This document shows, in pieces, positions 18,787 to 27,328 of a stretch of DNA of 64,000 nucleotides. The position numbers and the translations under genes were made by a program. Below the pieces are notes generated by a model. That model made no database searches, was not told the DNA's origin, and saw nothing but the letters and a program-made list of their open reading frames with translations. The first letter of the stretch is position 1. Every line of letters starts with the position of its first letter. This stretch comes from an uncultured Collinsella sp. (GTDB taxonomy: Bacteria > Actinomycetota > Coriobacteriia > Coriobacteriales > Coriobacteriaceae): the NCBI GenBank assembly GCA_938005465.1, contig CALLNU010000024.1, forward strand, positions 8,467-72,466, written 5' to 3'.

Positions 18787-21252
18787 CTACTCCACCGGCT
18801 TGAAGATGGTGGCCTGGCCGAAGACGTTGCGGATGAGGGCTTTGGCCTCGTCCTCGGTCTGCGGAATGCTCGGGGCTGCACCCTGATGGCCGAAGGGGCT
18901 GCCCGCACCGGGGTTGGACTCCCAGGGAGCTGCAGGAGCGCCCTCCTCTTTGGGGGCAGTTGCAGCGGACTTGGGCGCGGACGCCGCACCCGGCACGTCG
19001 AACGGAGGCAGATCGTCCCCGCTCGCATCGACAGCGAAGCCGCCGACCATAGCGTCGTCGTAGGGCACCTGCTCGGATTCCCACGGCGCGGACTGCGCGA
19101 CAGGCTGAGCCTTGGGGGCAGCCGAGCGCTCGGGCGCACGAGGTGCGGGCTCGGTCGGGAGCTTACCCGTGGCAGGAGCGCCGGCGGGGTTGTCGGAGCG
19201 TAGCCAGGGGGCTTTGCCCAGGTCAGACGACTTGGGCGCGGGCGAGACGGGCTTGGGCGCGGGTGTCGGAGCAGCCGGTTTGGGCGCCGCGGGCTTAGGC
19301 GCCGACGGGGTCGATGCCGCTACCGGTGCCGTTTGCTGCTGCGACGCGCTGGCGCTCGAGGATGCAGGGGCCGCCGAGAACACGGGTTGCGGGTCCGCAG
19401 ATGCCGCAGCCCGTGCAGATGGAGAATGCTCCTCATGTTGAGGAGCCGGCGTGCCACCCCCATCCAGGACATAGTCGACGGTGCGACGACCGAAAACCGC
19501 GCAGACCGTCGGCAGGACCACCGACTGCGTATCGGCGCGACCGAGCATCTTAATGGCAAAAGTCGAACCCGCGGGGAACGAGACCGTGAGCTTGGAGCCG
19601 TCGTCGGCCGTGGCGCGGGCGTTGAGCAAAAGCCCTGCGTAGGAAGCCTGACGCGCCTTGACACGCTCGACGACCTCGGCCCATTTGCGCTGGAGCTCGC
19701 CGGCGTCCTCAACCGCGGGGGTCTCGGCAGCACCGGCGGCGGCAACCTGGGCGGCGTTGTTGGGCTTGGACACCGACACGGTCGATGCAGCAGGCGCGGA
19801 AGCCGGAGCCGCAACGGGCTGAGGTGCAGGCGTTACAGGTCTGGGCGCCGGCGCAGGAGCCGCGGACTTGGTCGCAGGCTGGGCAGCCGGAACAGCAGCG
19901 CCGCGGTCCCAAGGCATACCGCCCTGGCGCGCGGACGTAGCAGCGGGGGCAGCGGATGCCGCCGGAGCGGCAGCACGAGCGCCCGAAATGAGCGTCGGCT
20001 GTTGGGCAGCAGCGGGTACGGATGCTGCAGGCGCGGCGGCCTGAGCAGCAGCCACGCTCGCCGGCACGGCGCCGTTGGCAATCATGGCCTCCAGGCGTGC
20101 CACGCGCTCGGCCAATGCCTCAATCGTTAAATCGGCCTCGGGACGCGCCAGACGCGTGCAGGCAATCTCGAGCACCAGGCGCACGTCGCTCGCGCCCCTC
20201 ATCTCCAGTGCGGCATCGTCGAGCACCGTCAGCACGCGGGCCAGGCGGTCGGCAGGATGCTCGCCAAAGGCAGCGGCCTCGGCAGCAAGCGCCTCGGCCT
20301 GCTCGGAGCCGCCCTCAAACAGCTCGGCACGGGCACCGGCAACGCAGGCAACGTACACGTCGCGCACATGCGCCACCAGGTCGCGCGTCAGCTCCAGCAG
20401 GTCATTGCCCTCCTCGACCTGCGCACGGATCAGTCCATAGAGCTCGGCAACATCGCGATCGGCAATGGCGCGGGAAAACTCGCCCAGAATCTGGTCCGAA
20501 ACCTCGCCCAAAAGCGAGCGGGCGTCGTCCGCATGCACAGAACCGTTGCCAAAGACGCTCAGCTGCTCCAGCGTGGAAAGCGCGTCGCGCATACCGCCCT
20601 TGGCATGGCGCGCCACAATGGCGAGTGCCTCGTCGTCGTAATCGAAGCCCTCCTGCTCGCACACGTAAGACAGGCGATGCTCGATATCCTCGTTGCCGAT
20701 GCGGTGGAAATCGAAGCGCTGGCAGCGTGAGAGAATGGTCTCCAGAATCTTTTGCGGGTCGGTGGTGCACAGCACAAAGATCACGTGTGCCGGCGGCTCC
20801 TCAAGCGTCTTGAGCAGCGCGTTGAACGCCGCCGTCGTGAGCATGTGGACCTCGTCGATGATATAGATCTTGTACTTGCCGCGCACTGGGGCAAAGTTGA
20901 CGGAGTTGATGATCTCCTCGCGCACGTTGTCCACGCCGGTACGGCTTGCGGCATCGAGCTCGTAGACATCGGGGTGGTTACCCTCGGCAATGAGCTCGCA
21001 CTCCTCGCAAGTACCGTCGGGCATGCAGCCGCTTGCACCCTCGGCGCGCGCCGCCTCGGCATTGCGACACAACAGCGCCTTGGCCAGAATGCGCGCCATG
21101 GTGGTCTTGCCCGTGCCGCGCGGTCCGCAGAACAGGTAGGCGTGGGACAGGCGTCCCTCGGTGATGGCGTGCTCGAGCGTCGAGACGATATGCTGCTGGC
21201 CCACCACGGAGTCGAAGGTGAGCGGGCGATACTTTCGGTACAACGATTCCAT
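18787..21252 (-). CDS. dnaX: DNA polymerase III gamma/tau subunit
   Basis: The 821-residue clamp-loader ATPase begins MESLYRKYRPLTFDSVVGQ, the classic DnaX start, preceded by a GGGGGAGC ribosome binding site. Walker A is GPRGTGKT (43-50), zinc Cys are 62, 76, 82 and 85, Walker B is IYIIDEVH (129-136) and sensor 1 contains LSRC. Domain III follows to about residue 370. The remaining half is a long Ala/Pro-rich linker with a small conserved segment around residues 560-650, where tau-specific contacts would lie. DnaX holds polymerase cores and loads the sliding clamp. A longer frame to 21429 is open but not supported. Confidence 0.96.
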   Translation of the reverse strand: MESLYRKYRPLTFDSVVGQQHIVSTLEHAITEGRLSHAYLFCGPRGTGKTTMARILAKALLCRNAEAARAEGASGCMPDGTCEECELIAEGNHPDVYELDAASRTGVDNVREEIINSVNFAPVRGKYKIYIIDEVHMLTTAAFNALLKTLEEPPAHVIFVLCTTDPQKILETILSRCQRFDFHRIGNEDIEHRLSYVCEQEGFDYDDEALAIVARHAKGGMRDALSTLEQLSVFGNGSVHADDARSLLGEVSDQILGEFSRAIADRDVAELYGLIRAQVEEGNDLLELTRDLVAHVRDVYVACVAGARAELFEGGSEQAEALAAEAAAFGEHPADRLARVLTVLDDAALEMRGASDVRLVLEIACTRLARPEADLTIEALAERVARLEAMIANGAVPASVAAAQAAAPAASVPAAAQQPTLISGARAAAPAASAAPAATSARQGGMPWDRGAAVPAAQPATKSAAPAPAPRPVTPAPQPVAAPASAPAASTVSVSKPNNAAQVAAAGAAETPAVEDAGELQRKWAEVVERVKARQASYAGLLLNARATADDGSKLTVSFPAGSTFAIKMLGRADTQSVVLPTVCAVFGRRTVDYVLDGGGTPAPQHEEHSPSARAAASADPQPVFSAAPASSSASASQQQTAPVAASTPSAPKPAAPKPAAPTPAPKPVSPAPKSSDLGKAPWLRSDNPAGAPATGKLPTEPAPRAPERSAAPKAQPVAQSAPWESEQVPYDDAMVGGFAVDASGDDLPPFDVPGAASAPKSAATAPKEEGAPAAPWESNPGAGSPFGHQGAAPSIPQTEDEAKALIRNVFGQATIFKPVE

Positions 21253-21368
21253 GGGTGCTCCCCCGGGTATACTGAGTCTTGTTGCCGCGGCGGCCATGCG
21301 GTCGCACGGCATACTGCATTCCATAATAACCCGTACGGCGAGCCCGCCGCGATAGGAGTCCAAAGAGC

Positions 21369-22085
21369 ATGGCAGACGCAGAGAGCAGCCTCGTTCCCTC
21401 CGAAGCAGCCAACCAGGTCGAGGTCGCACTCGAGACGCAGGCCGCGGCCGATGACGGCATTCTGTACCTCAACGAGTATCAGTACGAAAACGACCTGGTC
21501 ACCGACTTCGCCCGCCTGGTCGCCTCGCCCAGGCGTCGCGGCTCGCTGTATGTCGCCGCGGCAATTGCCGCGCTCATCGGCATCGGCATGCTGGTGGCCG
21601 GCGGCAACTGGATCAAGTTTGGCGTCGTCCTGATCGTGTTCGGCGCCTTTTTGGCCTGGTGGAGCAAAAACCTGCACCACACCCTCGCCCGCGACTTTAT
21701 CGACGCCGTTGAGGCCGACGAGTCCATGGGTGGCCGCTATCGCCGCGTCGCCGCCAACGAGGACGGCCTGATGGTTTGGGGCAAGAGCGGCAAGTCACAG
21801 TTCTTCCCGTTTGAAAAGCTCGACCACGTGCTCGACGGCGAGCGCATCTTTGTGGCCATGTTCGCCGACCAGGGCGTGACGATCCCTAAGGACACCTTTG
21901 TCCGCGGCGATGCCGAGCAGTTCGGTCCCTTCCTCAAGGCCCGCATCAACAAAAAACTCCGCATCGAGACCAAACGCAAGAAGATGAAGGCAGAAAAGGC
22001 CGCCGTCGAGGCCAAGCAGGGCGACAAGCCCCAGGAGACCAAGGGCAAGCAGCGCAAGCAGAAGAAGAACAAGAAAAAGCGCTAA
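21369..22085 (+). CDS. YcxB-like membrane protein with Lys-rich tail
   Basis: The 238-residue protein has an acidic N-terminus, two adjacent hydrophobic helices (about 57-100), then a domain with the pattern NEDGLMVWGKSGKSQFFPFE resembling YcxB-like proteins. The last 40 residues are almost all Lys, Gln and Arg. AGGAG precedes the ATG. It is divergent from dnaX. Function is unknown; the basic tail could contact lipid head groups or nucleic acid. Confidence 0.75.
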   Translation: MADAESSLVPSEAANQVEVALETQAAADDGILYLNEYQYENDLVTDFARLVASPRRRGSLYVAAAIAALIGIGMLVAGGNWIKFGVVLIVFGAFLAWWSKNLHHTLARDFIDAVEADESMGGRYRRVAANEDGLMVWGKSGKSQFFPFEKLDHVLDGERIFVAMFADQGVTIPKDTFVRGDAEQFGPFLKARINKKLRIETKRKKMKAEKAAVEAKQGDKPQETKGKQRKQKKNKKKR

Positions 22086-22229
22086 GGCCAAGCCAGGCAG
22101 GCAGCCTCGCATCCCGCTATCCTCCCCATGCACCCGAGCGTGCTACACTAGCAGCATCTATGCCACCGCGAATGGCTCGGCCCCGCGCCCGCCGCTCGCA
22201 AACGAACTTTAAACGCACGAGGGTTGGCC

Positions 22230-24083
22230 ATGCCGCTTTTCTCGCAACATACCGCCCGGTTCTCGCCGGACGTTCCTTTGGAGGGCACCAGCTCTCGCGA
22301 GCTGCTCAAGCGGTACCAGCCGCTCGAGACACTTGCGACCGGCGGTTTTGGCTCCATCGAGATCTGCCGCGACACGCACCTGCGCCGCCGCGTCGCCATT
22401 AAGCGCATCCCCCTTATTAACGGTGTCGGCATGCCCGCCAGCGACATCATGGATGTCCTGCGCGAGGCGCACACTGCCGCCATGCTTCAACATCCCAACA
22501 TCGTGCAGGTCATCGACTTTACGCACGACACAGCCTATGCCTACCTAGTTATGGAATATGTCGATGGCATGTCGCTGGCCGAGTTTTTGCACCGCGTGGA
22601 CGGTCACTCACTTACCTTTGACGAGGCCGCGGCCATTGCCGATGCCCTAGGCCAGGCGCTCACCTTCGCCCATAGTAATGGCGTACTCCACCTGGACATT
22701 AAGCCCGCCAACGTGCTCATCGACCACTCGGGCAATGTAAAGCTCACCGACTTTGGCATGGCGCGACTGTCGTCCGCCGGTGGCTTTGGCGGCTCGCGCG
22801 GCGGCACCATCGGCTACATGCCGCCCGAGCAGCTCGATATCGAGACCGGCACGGTCGATGAGCGCGCCGATGTCTTTGCCCTCGCCTGTGTAATCTATGA
22901 GGGCCTGTGCGGCAGCGCTCCCTTTATGGCGGCCACGCCCGCCGACTCGCTCGACCGCATCATCGGCGGCGCCACCTATCCCAGCGAGCTGATACCACAC
23001 TTTCCCCCGGGAGCCGAGGCCGCGCTCATGAGCGCGCTCTCCCCCATGCCGCAGGACCGCCCCAGCAGCGTCGAGACATTTTGCGACCAGCTCCTTGCCG
23101 GTCTGGGCAGCGTGCGCGAAGGCCGTCGCAGCCTGGAGCAAATGGTTGGCGAACTTTCGGATGACGAGCAGGAGCTCGACGATATCGAGCCGTCGCACTA
23201 CGAGGACGACGCCATCGAGGTCGACCCCGCACTCGGCTGGGCGGGCACGCGCTGGAGCCATGCGCGCGACTACACCATGCGCACTATCTCGGCGCTAACG
23301 TGCGGCACCTTTAGCTTTTTGCTGATGCAAACGGCCGGGGTCGCGGCGCTTCCCGGCCTGGTCATTGCGGCCATCGCGATCGGAGTGGCGGCTGGCCTGG
23401 CCCCCCAGATTGGCTCGGCCATCTCGGCTGTGGGCTTTTTGGTGCTCATGGCCAACGCCACCATGCAGGCACAGGGCATCCTGTCGATGCTGCCCGTCGC
23501 GGTGATCTTTGCCGCCGCCATGTCCGGTTGGTGGATCGCCTGGGGTCGCACCGAGACTGCCGCGAGCGCCACGCTCACCTGTGCACTCGCGCTTGGCTGT
23601 CTGACCGGCAATACCTTCCTGGCAGCTGGGGTCGCCGCCGGCGTCGCGTCATTTTGGCTCGGCCCGGCAAGCGCCGCCGCGGCAACGGGCATGGGCGCGC
23701 TTTTTGCCCGTCTGGCCACGGTCGCGCTTTCAGCCGGAGGCGTACTGGGGCTCGGTAACGTTGCCGCAGCGCTGGGAGACCCGCTCCTTTGGGCTGCCTT
23801 TGTGCTGGTCGCGGCAACTGCCGCGGCGTCATCTGCGCTGCTCAATGCCCATGCCAAGCGTGCCAATCAGGGCTCAAACCTTGCCGCAATCGCCGCAATC
23901 GCTGTCACCGGCATCGGCTGCGCAGCGGCGTCCTGTCTTGCACACCATATGGAAATTGCCAGCCTTGCAGCCGCGGTCGTCGCCAAGGCGGCGGTTGCGG
24001 GAACCCTATCCTCTATAATCGTTGGGATATGCCTATATTTGCTCGGATACCAAAGAACCTATACGGAGAGTGATCTTTCGTGA
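22230..24083 (+). CDS. Membrane Ser/Thr kinase with HLD catalytic loop
   Basis: The 617-residue protein has a kinase domain (about 28-300): glycine loop ATGGFGSIE, ATP-binding Lys in VAIKRI (58), catalytic loop LHLDIKPANVLI (near 151-162) and TDFGMARL. The usual HRD Arg is replaced by Leu, which makes it a non-RD kinase not regulated by activation-loop phosphorylation in the standard way. After an acidic linker, 355-600 contains many hydrophobic helices. I start at the ATG 22230 with GAGGG upstream; a TTG two codons earlier is also open. Its stop overlaps the fhaA start, so it heads the envelope-signalling operon in the position of a PknA-like partner. Confidence 0.88.
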   Translation: MPLFSQHTARFSPDVPLEGTSSRELLKRYQPLETLATGGFGSIEICRDTHLRRRVAIKRIPLINGVGMPASDIMDVLREAHTAAMLQHPNIVQVIDFTHDTAYAYLVMEYVDGMSLAEFLHRVDGHSLTFDEAAAIADALGQALTFAHSNGVLHLDIKPANVLIDHSGNVKLTDFGMARLSSAGGFGGSRGGTIGYMPPEQLDIETGTVDERADVFALACVIYEGLCGSAPFMAATPADSLDRIIGGATYPSELIPHFPPGAEAALMSALSPMPQDRPSSVETFCDQLLAGLGSVREGRRSLEQMVGELSDDEQELDDIEPSHYEDDAIEVDPALGWAGTRWSHARDYTMRTISALTCGTFSFLLMQTAGVAALPGLVIAAIAIGVAAGLAPQIGSAISAVGFLVLMANATMQAQGILSMLPVAVIFAAAMSGWWIAWGRTETAASATLTCALALGCLTGNTFLAAGVAAGVASFWLGPASAAAATGMGALFARLATVALSAGGVLGLGNVAAALGDPLLWAAFVLVAATAAASSALLNAHAKRANQGSNLAAIAAIAVTGIGCAAASCLAHHMEIASLAAAVVAKAAVAGTLSSIIVGICLYLLGYQRTYTESDLS

Positions 24084-25093
24084 ACTTCCTGAACATCTTC
24101 GAGGACCACGTGGCCGGCATCTTCGGTGCCACCCGTGCCCCGTTCTCCTTTAAGAAGCTTGCCAAGCAGGCCGCTCGCGACATGGAGGATCAGACTCTGG
24201 TGATCAACGGCGTCAACACGGCGCCGGCACTCTATACCATCCTTATCGCCGCCGACGACGATCCCATGCTCGCCCCGTTCTACCCCGAGCTTTCGCGCGA
24301 GGTCCGCGAGTTTGTGAAGGCGCAGGCCGAAAAGCGCCGCTATGTCTTTGTCGGCGAGCCCCTCGTGCGCTTTATGATCGATCCGCAGCTGCGCGCCGGC
24401 AAGTTCTCGGTCTTTGCCGAGAACGTCGATGCCCCCACGCTCGGCCGCCTGTACGAAGAAGAGCGCGCCTATCAAAACGGCCTGGGCCAGAACAACTCCG
24501 CGGCAAGCCGTGCCGCCAGCGCCCCGCGCGCCGGCCAGCAGCAGTTTGCTGCCCCGCAGCAGCAGCGCCCCGCCGCCATGCCCCAGCAGCAGCCGACGCC
24601 TCGCGCCGCCGCTCCCGACCCGCTTGCCGTGGCAGACCCCTTCGCGCCTAGCGTCCCCGACCCCGCCGCAGCACCCATCCCGGTGCCGCAGACCGTCTCG
24701 CGCGACGCGCTTGCCGGCATGGGCGGAGCCGCCGCGACCGGTGCCGCCGTGGGCCTAGGCGCCGCAGCCGGCATCGCCTCCAACATGGCGAGCACTCGCG
24801 CCCCGCAGCGCCCGCTCGCCCAGCTCGTCGACGTCGTGAGCGGCGAGAGCCATAGCATCACCTCCGCACAGGTAACCATCGGTCGCGAGCGCTCAGTTTC
24901 CGACATTGCCCTGCGCGACCCCAACGTGTCGCGCCGCCACGCCCAGCTCACCTTTACGGGCTCGGATTGGTCGATCGAGGACCTCAATTCCACCAACGGC
25001 ACGCTCGTCAACAACCGCCGCATTACGCGCTGCCCGCTGCGCAACGGCGATCTGCTGACGTTTGGCCTGAGCACCTTTGAATTTAGGGGATAG
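24080..25093 (+). CDS. fhaA: FhaA-like protein (DUF3662 plus FHA)
   Basis: The 337-residue protein starts with GTG overlapping the kinase TGA. Residues 1-125 match the DUF3662 domain of actinobacterial FhaA (FLNIFEDHVAGIFG at the start). A Gln/Ala/Pro-rich linker follows to about 245, then a C-terminal FHA domain with ITIGRERS-like, SRRHAQL and LNSTNGTLVNNRR loops. In mycobacteria FhaA binds phosphorylated MviN/MurJ-type proteins and helps regulate peptidoglycan assembly. The same gene order (fhaA, fhaB, PP2C, SEDS, PBP, PknB) supports that role here. Confidence 0.93.
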   Translation: MNFLNIFEDHVAGIFGATRAPFSFKKLAKQAARDMEDQTLVINGVNTAPALYTILIAADDDPMLAPFYPELSREVREFVKAQAEKRRYVFVGEPLVRFMIDPQLRAGKFSVFAENVDAPTLGRLYEEERAYQNGLGQNNSAASRAASAPRAGQQQFAAPQQQRPAAMPQQQPTPRAAAPDPLAVADPFAPSVPDPAAAPIPVPQTVSRDALAGMGGAAATGAAVGLGAAAGIASNMASTRAPQRPLAQLVDVVSGESHSITSAQVTIGRERSVSDIALRDPNVSRRHAQLTFTGSDWSIEDLNSTNGTLVNNRRITRCPLRNGDLLTFGLSTFEFRG

Positions 25094-25099
25094 TCGCTT

Positions 25100-25516
25100 A
25101 TGAACATCGATATCGTCCTTTTTGCAGGCCGCATCGTCCTGGTCGCCCTGCTCTATATCTTCCTGTTCGCCGTCATGAAGACCGGCGTGGGACTTGTGCG
25201 CGGTCAGCGCCGCGACTCGGCTATCTGGACGATTGATGTGGACAAGGGTCCGCGCGGTATCCGCGGCATCCACGTAGACATGCTCGGCCCCGTCATCGTC
25301 GGTCGCTCGCCATCTTCGGACATCTGCATCAACGAACCGTTCGTCTCGGCCTCGCATGCGCGCTTTTCGCTACAGGGCCCGGCGCTCATCATCGAGGACC
25401 TCAACTCGCTTAACGGCACGCTCGTCAACGGCCGCCAGCTCGTGGAGCCCGCGACGCTGCGTGAGGGCGACGAAGTCCAGATTGGCGACGTGGTCATGAA
25501 GGTGAACCGTCGATGA
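25100..25516 (+). CDS. fhaB: FhaB-like membrane FHA protein
   Basis: The 138-residue protein has an N-terminal transmembrane helix (about 6-28, ending in FLFAVMKTGVG) and a C-terminal FHA domain with VGRSPSSDI, SASHARF and LNSLNGTLVNGRQ. It matches FhaB/FipA, which localises to sites of cell-wall synthesis in mycobacteria. It starts 6 bases after fhaA, and its TGA overlaps the phosphatase ATG. Confidence 0.93.
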   Translation: MNIDIVLFAGRIVLVALLYIFLFAVMKTGVGLVRGQRRDSAIWTIDVDKGPRGIRGIHVDMLGPVIVGRSPSSDICINEPFVSASHARFSLQGPALIIEDLNSLNGTLVNGRQLVEPATLREGDEVQIGDVVMKVNRR

Positions 25517-27312
25517 TCGACGAGGAGAACAAGTCCGCAACTATGACCGAGGCACCGGCTGCCGCCGCAGCTGCGCCGGCCCACGCCGCTCCGGCGGGCT
25601 CCGCACCCGTGGAACCCGAGGACACCGTGTTCTCCCTGCCTCTTTCGCATGTAACGCATGATATTTCGTATCTCGCCGATAACGAGGACGAAGAGGATGC
25701 CGTAGCGGCGCCCATCGGCGCACATGCTGCGGAACAGCCCACAGCGCCCGAAGCAGCCCCGGCGCCGGCTCACTTTGCAGAGCCCGTCGCCGCGGCAATC
25801 AACGAGAGCGCTGCGGTGTTTGCGGCACCCGAGCCCGCCGCGCCGGCGTTTCCCATAGCCCCGGCATCCGAGGTTGCGCCCGCGTCTACGCCGGCGCCCG
25901 AGCCTATAGACGTCAGCCCGCAAGACGACGAGTCGACCGCCCGCGTTTCCGAGGAGCCCGACTCCCCGGACACCGGTGATTCCGAATCAAACGCCGAGAC
26001 CGACACCGTCTCTCCCGGTGACACCGCCGAGATCGACGTTGCCGCCGTTGAGGCCAAGCTCAAAGACCCCGGCTCGACCATGAGCTTTGAGCCCCTAACC
26101 GAGGAGCGCATCGAGACCGACTCGACCTATGATGCCGGCACCACCACGCAACTCATGTGGGGCGCCCGCTCCGACGTTGGCTGCGTGCGCCCGCACAATG
26201 AGGATTCCTACCTGGTGCAGTCGCCGCTCTTTTGCGTATGCGACGGCATGGGCGGTCACGCCGCCGGCGAGGTAGCCTCTTCCATCGCCGTCGAGACTAT
26301 TGCCAAGACGGCCCCGCAGTCCGCCGACGCAGCGCGCCTGGCCGCAGCCGTCGAGGCAGCCAACGCCGCCGTAATCGAGGCGGCCCTGAACGGCCTGGGC
26401 AAGCCCGGCATGGGCTGCACAGCCACTTGCGCCTATATCGAAAACGACACGCTCGCCATCGCCCACGTGGGTGACTCTCGCGCCTACCTGCTCCACGAGG
26501 GCACGCTCATCCGCGTGACCCGCGACCACTCCTACGTGGAGGAGCTCGTGGACGCCGGCGAGATCACGGCAGACGAGGCTCGCGTCCACCCCAACCGTTC
26601 GGTCATCACCCGCGCGCTGGGCTCGGACCCCGCTATGTATGCCGACCACTTCACTCTGCATATCGAGGAAGGCGACCGTCTGATCCTGTGCTCCGACGGC
26701 CTTTCGAGCATGATTCCCGATAGCGATATCGAGAACATCGCCACGCAGTCCTCAACCGCGCAAATCTGCGTCGACAACCTAGTGGACGCGGCGCTTGCCG
26801 CCGGCGGCCACGACAACGTGACCGTAGTAGTCGTTGACCTGGTTGACGATGGCGTTATGCGCGAGGCGCAACGCGTGCGTCGCCGCAACGTTACTATCGC
26901 CGCCATCCTGGCCCTCGTCTTTGTGCTGGCAGCTGGCATCTGGGCCTACACGGGTGTCACCGGCTCGTACTACCTGGGTACCTACCAGGGCAATGTCGCC
27001 GTCTGGCGCGGCCTGCCCGGCAAGCCACTCGGACTCAAGCTCCACTGGCTCGAAAGCGAAACCAGCATCAAGCTATCCGACCTGCCCGAAGACACGCAAA
27101 ACCGCCTCAAGGCGGGTATTCCGCAAACAAGTGTCGACGATGCGCAGGACACGATATCCAAGTACCGCCACCAGATCGACGAGGAGCAGACCCGCCAGGT
27201 GATCGACGCGCAAACGATTCGCGACAACACCAATCAGGGATCGACCTCCGAATCAGATTCCGAGAAAACCGCCGAACAGTCCGCCGAGGCCGAAGCCTCC
27301 GATAAGAATTAG
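25513..27312 (+). CDS. pstP: PP2C-family protein phosphatase
   Basis: The 599-residue protein has an unusual N-terminal extension of about 210 residues rich in Ala, Pro, Glu and Asp. A PP2C domain (about 213-450) follows with VRPHNEDSY, CDGMGGHAAGE, HVGDSRAYL, TRDHS and SDGLSSMI metal-binding motifs. A transmembrane helix at about 459-485 precedes an external region. It removes phosphate from Ser/Thr and would oppose the two kinases of this operon. PstP of mycobacteria lacks the long acidic N-terminal part, which may be a docking tail for FHA partners; that is inference. Confidence 0.93.
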   Translation: MIDEENKSATMTEAPAAAAAAPAHAAPAGSAPVEPEDTVFSLPLSHVTHDISYLADNEDEEDAVAAPIGAHAAEQPTAPEAAPAPAHFAEPVAAAINESAAVFAAPEPAAPAFPIAPASEVAPASTPAPEPIDVSPQDDESTARVSEEPDSPDTGDSESNAETDTVSPGDTAEIDVAAVEAKLKDPGSTMSFEPLTEERIETDSTYDAGTTTQLMWGARSDVGCVRPHNEDSYLVQSPLFCVCDGMGGHAAGEVASSIAVETIAKTAPQSADAARLAAAVEAANAAVIEAALNGLGKPGMGCTATCAYIENDTLAIAHVGDSRAYLLHEGTLIRVTRDHSYVEELVDAGEITADEARVHPNRSVITRALGSDPAMYADHFTLHIEEGDRLILCSDGLSSMIPDSDIENIATQSSTAQICVDNLVDAALAAGGHDNVTVVVVDLVDDGVMREAQRVRRRNVTIAAILALVFVLAAGIWAYTGVTGSYYLGTYQGNVAVWRGLPGKPLGLKLHWLESETSIKLSDLPEDTQNRLKAGIPQTSVDDAQDTISKYRHQIDEEQTRQVIDAQTIRDNTNQGSTSESDSEKTAEQSAEAEASDKN

Positions 27313-27328
27313 AAAGGGAGTGCCGCTT

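Noticed and set aside
21253..21429. A longer DnaX N-terminus
   Set aside because: The conserved DnaX start MESLYRKYRP at 21252 has its own ribosome binding site; the extension overlaps the divergent promoter.
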